Below are positions 9,851 through 16,803 of a stretch of DNA of 16,910 nucleotides, piece after piece; the stretch's first letter is position 1, and the number at the start of each line of letters is the position of its first letter. The stretch comes from Candidatus Altimarinota bacterium (GTDB lineage: Bacteria; Patescibacteriota; Gracilibacteria; UBA4473), in assembly GCA_026982915.1 (NCBI GenBank), contig JALWQU010000125.1, forward strand, positions 1 through 16,910, given 5' to 3'. The notes below the pieces were generated by a model. It made no database searches. It was not told where the DNA came from and worked only from the letters and a program-made list of their open reading frames with translations. A program made the position numbers and the translations under genes.

Positions 9851-9877
9851 TTAGCAGTACTTTGCCTTGAGTGCTAA
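9851..9877 (-). promoter_or_regulatory. CIRCE operator 2 upstream of the dnaK -35
   Basis: TTAGCAGTA, 9 bases, GAGTGCTAA: the right half is perfect and the left half has 7 of 9 matches, with exact CIRCE spacing. Its centre is 46 bases from that of CIRCE 1, so the pair brackets the -35 and -10 of the dnaK promoter. Its right end merges into the A-run that forms the T-tract of the neighbouring gene's terminator. Confidence 0.83.
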
Positions 9878-9908
9878 AAAAAGCCTAACTATTACGGTTA
9901 GACTTTTT
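9878..9908 (-). terminator. Intrinsic terminator of the Arg/Tyr-rich protein gene
   Basis: CTAAC (9885-9889) pairs with GTTAG (9897-9901) around a 7-base loop. After one mismatch the stem extends by G-C and an A/T run (A 9878-9882 against T 9904-9908). Read on the minus strand it ends in a run of T residues and lies about 30 bases past the stop at 9941. The flanking tracts would also allow termination on the plus strand. Confidence 0.72.
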
Positions 9909-9940
9909 GAGTAAGGATATTTTCCTTTATTCTCCTTGAA

Positions 9941-10582
9941 TTATCGTTGAAAAGGACTCATGAAATATCGAGATGAAGCACCTCTTCTAAAAGTTGTTTT
10001 TTGATAGCCAGAAGGTACTTGTTCTGATTTACCAATATCCCGTTGAACATTTCGAATTTCAGTTGTTACATCTTCAAGATTACGGTTACGTTTATACCAT
10101 TGAGCAGGAATAATATTTACTCGATAACGAGATCCATAAAGAACGCCTTCTTTTAGTTCATTTTTTCCCGCATATCCACCTTCTCGATAATAATTAACGG
10201 CTCTTCGTCGAAAGGTTTGTTTCGCGTTTGGTCGAACATAAGAGACATTTGAGTATTCTCGTTGGTAAGGATAGTAAGGAACAAAGTTAAGTTCTCCTTT
10301 TCGGTTCATACGAGTAGAAACCCCTCCTGTATTTCGACGTGCCTTATTTCGTTCATGAATCCGTCGTTGAGAATTTCGATTCATAGTGTCTACTGTCCGT
10401 GATTTATTTCGGAAGTAGTAATCTCGTCGTTGCTGAATCGCTCGTTGTAGACGTACTCGAGCACTTTCTTGCGCTACGGTTGTTGTTGGATTTATAAATC
10501 CATCTTCAAAATGTTCTGTATAGGCATATGATGTTCCCGTTGTCATCATAAAAGCCATTATTAATATAGATACCTTTTTCAT
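9941..10582 (-). CDS. Secreted arginine/tyrosine-rich protein of unknown function
   Basis: A 213-residue protein with a clear signal peptide: MKK, a hydrophobic core to about residue 15, then TSYA followed by YTEH, a likely signal peptidase I site near residue 20. The mature part contains 31 arginines and 15 or more tyrosines, no cysteine and little hydrophobic core, with repeated RR/RRR clusters (FRRRAVNYY, KARRN, FRRGASSRYF). It should be strongly cationic outside the cell. I do not recognise a family. A plausible promoter (TTGAAT 10629-10634, 17 bases, TATTAA 10606-10611, minus strand) lies upstream, and a terminator lies downstream at 9878-9908, so it is probably a single-gene unit between mscS and dnaK. 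Binding to DNA, polyanions or the wall is possible but is only inferred from charge. Confidence 0.7.
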   Translation of the reverse strand: MKKVSILIMAFMMTTGTSYAYTEHFEDGFINPTTTVAQESARVRLQRAIQQRRDYYFRNKSRTVDTMNRNSQRRIHERNKARRNTGGVSTRMNRKGELNFVPYYPYQREYSNVSYVRPNAKQTFRRRAVNYYREGGYAGKNELKEGVLYGSRYRVNIIPAQWYKRNRNLEDVTTEIRNVQRDIGKSEQVPSGYQKTTFRRGASSRYFMSPFQR

Positions 10583-10590
10583 GTTATTTT

Positions 10591-10616
10591 AGGGGTTAAA
10601 TTAGTTTAATACCCCT
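10591..10616 (-). other. Leader hairpin in front of the Arg/Tyr-rich protein gene
   Basis: AGGGGT (10591-10596) pairs with ACCCCT (10611-10616). The adjoining TAAA and TTTA can extend the stem past a two-base bulge. On the minus-strand transcript it would sit just upstream of the ATG (10580-10582). It has no T-tract, so it is not a terminator, and its effect on translation is unknown. Confidence 0.4.
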
Positions 10617-10689
10617 TAATGTTAGAATATTCAAAAACCCACGCAAACTTTTTTATGAGTTTTTTTATATACCTCCTAATGCTAACCAC

Positions 10690-11565
10690 TTATTTAGACA
10701 TTATTTTTTTAATATTGGCATCATAATCATCGACAGAGAGGGTTCGTATAGGAAATGGTATCGTTATACCCGCTTTGTCAAAATCTAACTTAATCTGCTG
10801 AATAATATGAGAACGAACGAGTAACCATTTTTCACTAGACTCTATCCAGAATCTAACTTCAAGATTAATCGAAGAATCATCAAATTCGGTGCAAATAACC
10901 TCTGGAGAAGGGGATACAACCACGGACTCATGTTTTTTTACCGCTGCCAATGAAACATTTATCGCCTTATCAAGTGGTGTTGCGTAATGAACTCCCACCA
11001 CGACAGAAATACGACGAAACTCATTGATCGTGAAATTCTGTACCACATCCGTCATCATATCAGAATTAGGAATAATATGTTCTGTTCCATCCAGCCCTTT
11101 AATCTGAGTTGTTCTCACATCTATTTCTGTAATATGCCCCATACGGTCACCAATTTTAATGAGATCGCCAATTTTTAATTTTTGTTGTGTAAGTATTACA
11201 ATACCTCCTAAAAAATTAGCCAAAATATCCTTAAACGCAAAACCAAGTCCCACCGACATAGCTCCCAGTATCCAAGCCACATCGATACCGACGACTTGAA
11301 AAGAGATGACAATCATCACCATCAAAACCCCAAAATAAATAGCCCTTTCAATTAAAAGTAATAACTCCTTATGACTCCCGATTGTTTCATGCTTTCGTAT
11401 ACGACTCATAAGAACCTTTCGAATCAAGGCCGCTATAACAAAAGATGAAGCAAAAATAATTAAGGCCACAAACCAAGGCCAAAAATGCCCCCAAAGGTTG
11501 GCGAACACACCTCCCTCCTCACCAGATGCCTGATCCGCTGCTGCCCATGCTGTTTCGATAAACAT
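10690..11565 (-). CDS. MscS family mechanosensitive ion channel
   Basis: A 291-residue membrane channel of the small-conductance mechanosensitive family, which opens on membrane tension to release solutes during osmotic downshock. Hydrophobic helices lie at about 28-50, 70-92 and 95-128. The third has the small-residue pore-lining pattern (GAMSVGLGFAFKDILANFLGG) followed by KIGDLIKIGD, the conserved start of the beta domain, then the IPNSDM segment and the IPFPIRTL ending typical of the cytoplasmic vestibule. The length is close to that of E. coli MscS (286). The first 20 residues are small and acidic and probably external. The 134-base gap upstream, after pilC, contains copy 2 of the hairpin repeat ending a few bases before the ATG. 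No strong terminator follows. Confidence 0.93.
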   Translation of the reverse strand: MFIETAWAAADQASGEEGGVFANLWGHFWPWFVALIIFASSFVIAALIRKVLMSRIRKHETIGSHKELLLLIERAIYFGVLMVMIVISFQVVGIDVAWILGAMSVGLGFAFKDILANFLGGIVILTQQKLKIGDLIKIGDRMGHITEIDVRTTQIKGLDGTEHIIPNSDMMTDVVQNFTINEFRRISVVVGVHYATPLDKAINVSLAAVKKHESVVVSPSPEVICTEFDDSSINLEVRFWIESSEKWLLVRSHIIQQIKLDFDKAGITIPFPIRTLSVDDYDANIKKIMSK

Positions 11566-11576
11566 TACTTATTTTT

Positions 11577-11640
11577 TTAAGGAAAGTCTGATAATTCCAT
11601 CTTAAGGTCTACTTATTAATTTATTAAGACTTTCCTTAAG
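11577..11640 (-). repeat. Hairpin-forming dispersed intergenic repeat, copy 2
   Basis: Perfect 13-bp inverted arms, TTAAGGAAAGTCT (11577-11589) and AGACTTTCCTTAA (11627-11639), flank a 37-nt AT-rich centre. Read on the minus strand it matches copy 1 at 7732-7793 in order: TAAGGAAAGTCT, TAAATTAATAAG, TTATCAG-x-CTTT. It fills about half of the pilC-mscS gap and lies in the likely leader of mscS. Neither strand has a T-tract after the stem, so it is not a standard terminator. Confidence 0.65.
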
Positions 11641-11699
11641 AATAAAATCTCTCCATTATAGCAATATTCACCCTTTTTTTCAAGAAAAGTAAGCAAGAA

Positions 11700-12890
11700 T
11701 TAAGTCGCCAATAATTTATCATTCATTTGCAAAATCGGTAGATAGATGGCTAAGATCATAAAAACCGCTCCTAAAGCAATAAAACCTAAAATAACGGGTT
11801 CCATTATTTTTGAAAGATTATCTACTTTTCGTTCCAGTTCATCTTTATAAAAGTCTGCGGCACTAATCATGATAGTATCCAGTGAAGCACTCTTTTCCCC
11901 AATTGCGATCATATTAATAAGCATCTGATCAAAAAGTTTTTCATTATCGGCTAGATTATCCGCCAGAGAGATCCCTTTTGTCAGATCATCAGCCGCTAAT
12001 AATAATTTTTCTCGATAAATATCATTTTCTGCTACATGTGATGTAATTTTAAGCCCTTGTACAACTGGCACCCCCGAAGATAATAAAAAACCAAAAATAC
12101 GTGTAACACGTGAAAGAATTATCCCTTTAGCGAGCATCCCAACAATGGGAATTGATAAAACAAAACTTCCCCACTGCCGAGAACCTGACTCTGACTTCTT
12201 CCAGGTTCTAAAAAGAGCCACAAAAGCCCCCAACCCCAAAAGTATCATCAGCCAGTGTTGCTGGATAGTATTACTCATAAAGATCATAATTTGTGTCGGA
12301 AGTGGTAAATTACCAGCGCCTCCAAAAATTTTTTCAAGCTTTGGAATAACAAAAATCAAGACCACGATAGCCAAAACTACCATCGTCGTAATAACCACTA
12401 TCGGGTAAATCATAACCCCTTTTATTTTCTTCATAATCTTATCCAATTGTTCATTCTGGATCACCAACTCTGTCATAACATCTGTCAGTTTCCCTGATTT
12501 TTCTCCTGCCTCAATAATGGCACAAGCCGCTTCATCAAAAATATCTGGTGCTTCCCGCATAGCCTCTGCCAAGCTATGTCCCGATTCAATAGACCGCACA
12601 AGGTCATCCATTACCCACTGTAACTTGATATTTTTCATCTGATTCCGTAGCAGCTTAATACTCTCTAACAATGGCAGTCCTGCTGAGAGCATAGCGGATA
12701 AAAGATGGAAAAATTGCAACCTATCAGCAAGCGGCACACCACTCATTTCGATGAGATAATTATTAACTAACTCAAATAGGTTCCCAGCTCTACGTGTATC
12801 TTTTTTCTTTTCAACCAGCTCTTCACTCGCAATATCCAGAAACAAAGCTTCTGAATTCTCATTTGTATTTGGATATTGAGCTTCATTCAT
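11700..12890 (-). CDS. pilC: Type IV pilus inner-membrane platform protein PilC (GspF family)
   Basis: A 396-residue polytopic protein of the type II secretion F family, which forms the platform that the assembly ATPase drives to add pilin subunits. Two copies of the F domain are visible. The first (about 58-185) contains LSAMLSAGLPLLESIKLL and EAGEKSGKL, and the second (about 255-385) contains FLLSSGVPVVQGL and AIGEKSASL, the repeated signature of the family. Membrane helices lie near 163-187, 212-230 and 364-389. The N-terminal 50 residues are acidic and polar and may contact PilB. Its ATG overlaps the PilB TGA (ATGA, 12887-12890), so translation is coupled. It is the last pilus gene of the operon. 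Confidence 0.94.
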   Translation of the reverse strand: MNEAQYPNTNENSEALFLDIASEELVEKKKDTRRAGNLFELVNNYLIEMSGVPLADRLQFFHLLSAMLSAGLPLLESIKLLRNQMKNIKLQWVMDDLVRSIESGHSLAEAMREAPDIFDEAACAIIEAGEKSGKLTDVMTELVIQNEQLDKIMKKIKGVMIYPIVVITTMVVLAIVVLIFVIPKLEKIFGGAGNLPLPTQIMIFMSNTIQQHWLMILLGLGAFVALFRTWKKSESGSRQWGSFVLSIPIVGMLAKGIILSRVTRIFGFLLSSGVPVVQGLKITSHVAENDIYREKLLLAADDLTKGISLADNLADNEKLFDQMLINMIAIGEKSASLDTIMISAADFYKDELERKVDNLSKIMEPVILGFIALGAVFMILAIYLPILQMNDKLLAT

Positions 12891-14131
12891 TTTTTTACGA
12901 GTTTATAGATTTCTTCAAGCGAAGTAACACCTTTAAGCGCCTTAATAATACCATCTTGCTCAAGCGTTACCATCCCTTCTTTTTGTGCAATTTTTTCAAT
13001 TTCAAGTGATGGCATTTCTGCAAGTATGGCTTTTTTAATAGGTTCAGACATATCAAGAACCTCATATAGACCAACTCGCCCCTTATAACCACCATCACAT
13101 TGCTCACAACCCTCTGTATTTGGTTCATAAAAAACAGGGGTTTTGAAAATCCCCATATCAAGCCCTTCATAAGGATGAAAAACGGTAAAGACGGATTTAA
13201 TAGCCTTTAGTGTTCGCTCACTTGTTATCTGTTGCTTTTTGCAATTAGGACAGAGCCTCCGTGCTAAACGCTGGGCAATAATAAGATTCACCGAAGACGT
13301 TAAAAGAAAGTCCGGCACCTTCATATTTATAATTCGGGTAATGGTTTCTACCGCCGAATTCGTATGAATGGTAGAAAGCACTAAATGCCCCGTAAGACTC
13401 GCTTCGATAGCAATATCAATAGTTTCTTTATCCCGTATTTCCCCGACCATAATAATATCTGGATCCTGCCGCAGAGCCGTCCGAAGTCCATCCGCGAAAG
13501 TATACCCAATATCTGGTCGCATTTGACTTTGATTGAGACCTTCCATTTGGTTTTCAACAGGATCTTCTAGGGTTAAAATATTAACCTCTTCTGAATTAAC
13601 AAAAGCCATAGCCGAGTACATAGTCGTTGTCTTCCCCGACCCCGTTGGACCAGAGGTCAAGACAATACCATTTGGCTGTTTAATAGCGTGTAAAAAGCGT
13701 TTGTAATTCCTCCCCATAAAACCAAGGTTTTCTAGCGAAGGCACCTTTTTTGATTTATCCAAGACCCGCATTACAATTTTTTCAGCATTAATGGTTGGCA
13801 AAGTTGAGACCCGAAGATCTACCTCTTTATTACCAATCCAAGTCGTGATTCGTCCATCTTGTGGTACACGGAATTCGTCAATTTTAAGCGTAGCCATTAA
13901 TTTTGTCTTCGAAACTATCCCCGAATGCAAGTTTGTTGGATACTCCACAATATGATGCAATACCCCATCAACACGAAGCCTTATTTCAATATTATTTTTT
14001 CTTGGCTCAATATGAATATCCGAAGCATTTCGTTCTAGCGAAAGCTCCATAATCGAAGTAAGAATACCTGGGACATCGCCCGTAATAATCATCTTCTTTA
14101 ATTTCTTTAAAACAATATCACTTTTACTCAT
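12887..14131 (-). CDS. pilB: Type IV pilus assembly ATPase PilB/GspE
   Basis: A 414-residue hexameric secretion ATPase that powers pilus extension from the cytoplasmic face. It has Walker A GPTGSGKT (161-168), an aspartate box around LEDPVE (188-193), Walker B DIIMVGEIRD (225-234) and a histidine box LVLSTIHTNS (250-259). The tetracysteine zinc site CPNC (294-297) and CEQC (342-345), typical of PilB/GspE and absent from the retraction ATPase PilT, makes this the extension motor. The protein is short because the usual N-terminal T2SSE_N domain is missing: it starts almost directly at the PAS-like N2 region (NASDIHIEP, 35-43). It overlaps pilC by ATGA and follows the PilO-like gene by 3 bases. 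No PilT is in the window. Confidence 0.95.
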   Translation of the reverse strand: MSKSDIVLKKLKKMIITGDVPGILTSIMELSLERNASDIHIEPRKNNIEIRLRVDGVLHHIVEYPTNLHSGIVSKTKLMATLKIDEFRVPQDGRITTWIGNKEVDLRVSTLPTINAEKIVMRVLDKSKKVPSLENLGFMGRNYKRFLHAIKQPNGIVLTSGPTGSGKTTTMYSAMAFVNSEEVNILTLEDPVENQMEGLNQSQMRPDIGYTFADGLRTALRQDPDIIMVGEIRDKETIDIAIEASLTGHLVLSTIHTNSAVETITRIINMKVPDFLLTSSVNLIIAQRLARRLCPNCKKQQITSERTLKAIKSVFTVFHPYEGLDMGIFKTPVFYEPNTEGCEQCDGGYKGRVGLYEVLDMSEPIKKAILAEMPSLEIEKIAQKEGMVTLEQDGIIKALKGVTSLEEIYKLVKK

Positions 14132-14134
14132 TTT

Positions 14135-14836
14135 TTACTGGGAATAAAAATTAACCGTTATATCCGCTACCGTAAGCTTTGTATCATCAAATTCATCTTG
14201 CTCTTTTTCGGTAACATGAACCGATTCAATTGTTGCAACAGGTAGTAAGTTTGTTTTTAAAAATTCTTTTTCTAGAAGAAGGTCTGCCAACTCACCAGCA
14301 TCCTTTGTAACCACCTTTGGAATAATCCCAGTTTTTAAAAATTTCATAAAGAACTTAACCGCTTCCGAACTACCAGTTACACGAATAGTCGCCTTTGTTA
14401 TTGTATGAGTTGCCCCCTTTTTAGGCGTTGCTTGTTGTACAAAATTAATAGAATCGAGTGAAAAACTATCACCCTCACTTCCATACTCTAGCAGAACCCC
14501 ATAAAGTTCTAAAATTTTTGCAATTTTTGAAAGATCTATTTTTTCAGGGAAAATTTGGACGTCCCTTTCTCGTGACTCTGCCGCTTTCCCTTCAAATTCA
14601 TTTCGAATCTCTGTTAAAACCCCCTCCTTTTGGGTGATTTCTTTTTCAAGCTCTGCAATATCTGGCTTGAGCGTTTTTAACGCTGTTCTGTCTTTTTGCC
14701 ATTCTGTATATATCGGATTTGTAAAATAAAAAGATACTCCCAATAAAATACCCATAAAAACAATCCATGGAAGAGGCGATTTCCGCCATTTATTCATTTT
14801 CAATGAGGTCGATTTTTTCTTTTTAGCTATAGGCAT
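14135..14836 (-). CDS. PilO-like pilus alignment protein
   Basis: A 233-residue bitopic protein with a basic cytoplasmic start (about 1-20), one membrane helix (about 22-40), a charged coiled coil (about 45-92) and a compact globular end (about 98-233) with alternating hydrophobic strands and the usual Ile-Phe-Pro segment after the coil. This is the architecture of PilO, which pairs with PilN to connect the pilus platform to the cell envelope. Sequence identity across PilO proteins is low, so the call rests on architecture and on its place directly between the PilN-like and PilB genes. It is separated from pilB by 3 bases and from the PilN-like gene by 52 bases. Confidence 0.72.
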   Translation of the reverse strand: MPIAKKKKSTSLKMNKWRKSPLPWIVFMGILLGVSFYFTNPIYTEWQKDRTALKTLKPDIAELEKEITQKEGVLTEIRNEFEGKAAESRERDVQIFPEKIDLSKIAKILELYGVLLEYGSEGDSFSLDSINFVQQATPKKGATHTITKATIRVTGSSEAVKFFMKFLKTGIIPKVVTKDAGELADLLLEKEFLKTNLLPVATIESVHVTEKEQDEFDDTKLTVADITVNFYSQ

Positions 14837-14888
14837 AATATATTTTTTATTTATTTTTTAGGAAGTTTTTTATCAAGTTTCAACCAAT

Positions 14889-15920
14889 CTAGAATATAAC
14901 CTCCGCCGAATCAAAACTAATATCTGGTTTTAAGGCATCAAAAGATGTAGTCGTATCTTCTTTTGCACCAGACTCTTTTTGCGCAGAAGGACGTGTTCGA
15001 CGAGGCTTCTTCCCAGTATTACTTAGTTTATTTTGTGCCGTCTCCCATTTTTCAAACTCGCCAAAACGAATATCTGCAGGATCCTCTTCATCAGGCTGTT
15101 GAATCTCTAGAACCAAAAGGAAGTTCATATCCGTCCCCTCCTGACGATTAAAGCTCTTAATTACTCCATTCTTAAAAAAGGGTAACGAATTCATCATATC
15201 AACAAATTCCGTCGAAAGAAAAAATATTTTTCCGAGTATATTTGTCGCTTTAACGGATACCGTCACCGATTTCCTACTAATGGTAAGATTATCAATCTCT
15301 AAACTATTACGACTCAGTATTTGTCGTCCCGTGATAGTACCATTACCACCATCAGGGTCTGTATAATCTCTTGCTACGAAAAAGTCTCGTATTTTTTTAA
15401 CACTATCATAAGCCCCTAACTTACGGTTACCATCTTTGTCGATTTCATCAAACCAAGGGATAAAGGCTGTTGATCTAATTGCCGAAATAGATTCTTCATA
15501 GAGAGAGTAGCGTCCCTCTTCAATTCGTTGTTGCTTGTCCTTTATTTCGTCTTTAATTTCCTTTAGATCTTGTTCCAACTTTTTCTTATCAGAACTTAAT
15601 TTTAAGTGTTTTTGGTAGGTATTAGTTTCTATTCCCGCCAACTTAAAATAAGCATTATCGTGATCCATATCAAATTTAAGCCATATATAGCCGCTAGAAA
15701 GTGTTACAAACAAAAGAATAGCCAACCCCTTTATTATACTAACCAGAAGGGGCGTCTTCTTTCTGTCTGCTAGGTATTTTTTTTGAGATGTTGAGGAATT
15801 AAGCTTCCCAAGATTAAGCGATCCCCCACCAGTACTTGAGGACACGACCGCTGGTCTCGCTGCTATTTTTACCGCTGGTATAGCCACTATCGGGGCTTTT
15901 TTGGTAGGTTCTTCTGCCAT
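14889..15920 (-). CDS. PilN-like pilus alignment protein with long tails
   Basis: A 343-residue bitopic protein. The first 56 residues are polar with Ala/Pro/Ser-rich stretches. Residues 57-80 form one membrane helix, 100-136 a charged coiled coil, and about 205-275 a strand-helix-strand domain (LEIDNLTISRKSVTVSVKA, then FVDMMNSLPFF, then FLLVLEIQ) resembling the PilN fimbrial assembly domain. It is longer than typical PilN (about 200) because of the N-terminal tail, an insert near 158-200 and a disordered C-terminal tail (275-343) rich in Lys, Arg, Ser and Thr. It heads the operon PilN-O-B-C behind the promoter at 15948-15976, and its stop is TAG, the only one in the window. No PilM is present; the cytoplasmic tail might replace its contact (speculative). 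Confidence 0.62.
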   Translation of the reverse strand: MAEEPTKKAPIVAIPAVKIAARPAVVSSSTGGGSLNLGKLNSSTSQKKYLADRKKTPLLVSIIKGLAILLFVTLSSGYIWLKFDMDHDNAYFKLAGIETNTYQKHLKLSSDKKKLEQDLKEIKDEIKDKQQRIEEGRYSLYEESISAIRSTAFIPWFDEIDKDGNRKLGAYDSVKKIRDFFVARDYTDPDGGNGTITGRQILSRNSLEIDNLTISRKSVTVSVKATNILGKIFFLSTEFVDMMNSLPFFKNGVIKSFNRQEGTDMNFLLVLEIQQPDEEDPADIRFGEFEKWETAQNKLSNTGKKPRRTRPSAQKESGAKEDTTTSFDALKPDISFDSAEVIF

Positions 15921-15947
15921 ATTTATTTTGTTTTTTATTTTCTAACC

Positions 15948-15976
15948 ACTCTACCACATCATATATCTTTTTTCAA
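15948..15976 (-). promoter_or_regulatory. Probable promoter of the pilN-O-B-C operon
   Basis: On the minus strand, TTGAAA (15971-15976) is followed after 17 bases by TAGAGT (15948-15953), which is preceded by TGG and so forms an extended -10. It has five of six and four of six consensus matches. It lies in the 110-base gap before the PilN-like gene and would give a leader of about 20 bases. Motif evidence only. Confidence 0.5.
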
Positions 15977-16021
15977 ATAAATCATTATTTTTTGATAATT
16001 CCTTCCTCGAAGTACCCGTTT

Positions 16022-16044
16022 ATCTTAACTTTATTTATTAAGAT
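16022..16044 (-). other. Small AT hairpin across the pilin-like gene stop codon
   Basis: ATCTTAA (16022-16028) pairs with TTAAGAT (16038-16044), with the TAA stop (16031-16033) in the loop region. It is weak and AT-only, with no clean T-tract, so I do not call it a terminator. It shares short blocks with repeat copy 2 but is too degenerate to count as a third copy. Confidence 0.3.
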
Positions 16045-16759
16045 CCACACCTGACACCCCCTTAAAAACACTACTATCACGCGCAGATGGCACACCTTCA
16101 GCACTACATTCAAAGTCTCTATTTAATTCGTTGGAGCCTCGCCTCGCCGAGCGATCAACTGCATTTGTCCCAGATACAAAAGGAATCGGCTTATTCAGAT
16201 CTGTCTTTATATCCTCACTACAAACTACAAAAGCAAACTGACCATCTTTATTAGTATTTCTATTACTGCTCGTTCCAAAGAAGTAATAATCTCGCCCAAA
16301 TTTTGATTTTGGCATAAGGGATACCCCTAAACCTTCTTTAAGTATACTTATTATGGTCGATTTAGGGAAACTTACTCGATCATAGCTAGGAAAGTTTTCA
16401 TTCACCCGCCCAGCCATAACTGTAGACGAAAACGTGCTGACCATTGTTTGTCGCTCCATATCACGAGCTTCTTTAAAATAATTCGATGAACGCTTAACCG
16501 GCTTTTTCTTATGAGTAACCGGCTTTTTCTTATGAGGCAGATTGTTACTAAGATTTACACCTGATATACCCTTAAAAATACTACTATCACGCGCCGATGG
16601 CACACCCTTATCATTACATTCAAAGTCCTTGTTCACTCTCCTCGCCGAGCGATCAACCATATTTGTCCCGGACACGAAAGGAGTCGGCTTATTCAGATCT
16701 GTCTTTATATCCTCACTACAAACCACAAAGGCAAACTGATTCCCTTGATTGATATCCAT
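16031..16759 (-). CDS. Tandem pilin-like domain protein, apparently 5'-truncated
   Basis: The open frame holds two diverged copies of one domain. Each begins SKFGRDYYFFGTS, continues FAFVVCSEDIKTDLNKP, and ends with FEC and GVPSARDSS. Two cysteines per copy suggest a pilin-type disulfide loop. Between them lie a Lys-rich linker and a segment (KEARDMERQ to about FPSYD) of the kind that follows the hydrophobic helix in type IV pilins. Position directly upstream of the pilN-O-B-C operon supports a pilin or minor pilin. The ATG at 16757-16759 lies inside the first copy, and homology continues past it to about 16803, so it is probably not the true start. Upstream, the same frame meets TGA at 16820-16822. 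No N-terminal pilin signal is present in either copy. It could be a pseudogene, a silent cassette or a frameshifted gene. Confidence 0.5.
   Translation of the reverse strand: MDINQGNQFAFVVCSEDIKTDLNKPTPFVSGTNMVDRSARRVNKDFECNDKGVPSARDSSIFKGISGVNLSNNLPHKKKPVTHKKKPVKRSSNYFKEARDMERQTMVSTFSSTVMAGRVNENFPSYDRVSFPKSTIISILKEGLGVSLMPKSKFGRDYYFFGTSSNRNTNKDGQFAFVVCSEDIKTDLNKPIPFVSGTNAVDRSARRGSNELNRDFECSAEGVPSARDSSVFKGVSGVDLNK
16034..16308 (-). repeat. Pilin-domain direct repeat, unit B (downstream copy)
   Basis: About 275 bases matching 16541-16803 in the same orientation and frame. Two blocks are identical between units: 40 bases (16186-16225) and 34 bases (16275-16308). Variable stretches with small in-frame length differences lie between them. 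Confidence 0.9.
16496..16537 (-). repeat. 21-bp tandem repeat encoding the Lys-rich linker
   Basis: Two head-to-tail 21-base units (16496-16516 and 16517-16537) identical except for the last base. They encode HKKKPVT and a second HKKKPV between the two pilin-like domains. In-frame 21-base units would allow slippage without breaking the frame. Confidence 0.92.
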
Positions 16760-16803
16760 ATCACTCGTACCAAAGAAGTAATAATCTCGCCCAAATTTTG
16801 ATT
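16541..16803 (-). repeat. Pilin-domain direct repeat, unit A (upstream copy)
   Basis: About 263 bases matching unit B. The identical blocks are at 16684-16723 and 16770-16803. Homology fades upstream of 16803, although codon-level alignment with unit B can be pushed about nine codons further, past the in-frame TGA at 16820-16822. Confidence 0.9.

Noticed and set aside
10671..10677. Perfect AGGAGGT on the minus strand, the only strong Shine-Dalgarno-like sequence noticed between genes
   Set aside because: It lies 13 bases past the mscS stop with no start codon at a usable distance downstream, so it is probably chance.
15990..16044. Possible third copy of the intergenic hairpin repeat near the pilin-like stop
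   Set aside because: Only short AT-rich blocks match, the spacing differs by about 10 bases, and part of the match is coding sequence. Too weak to call.
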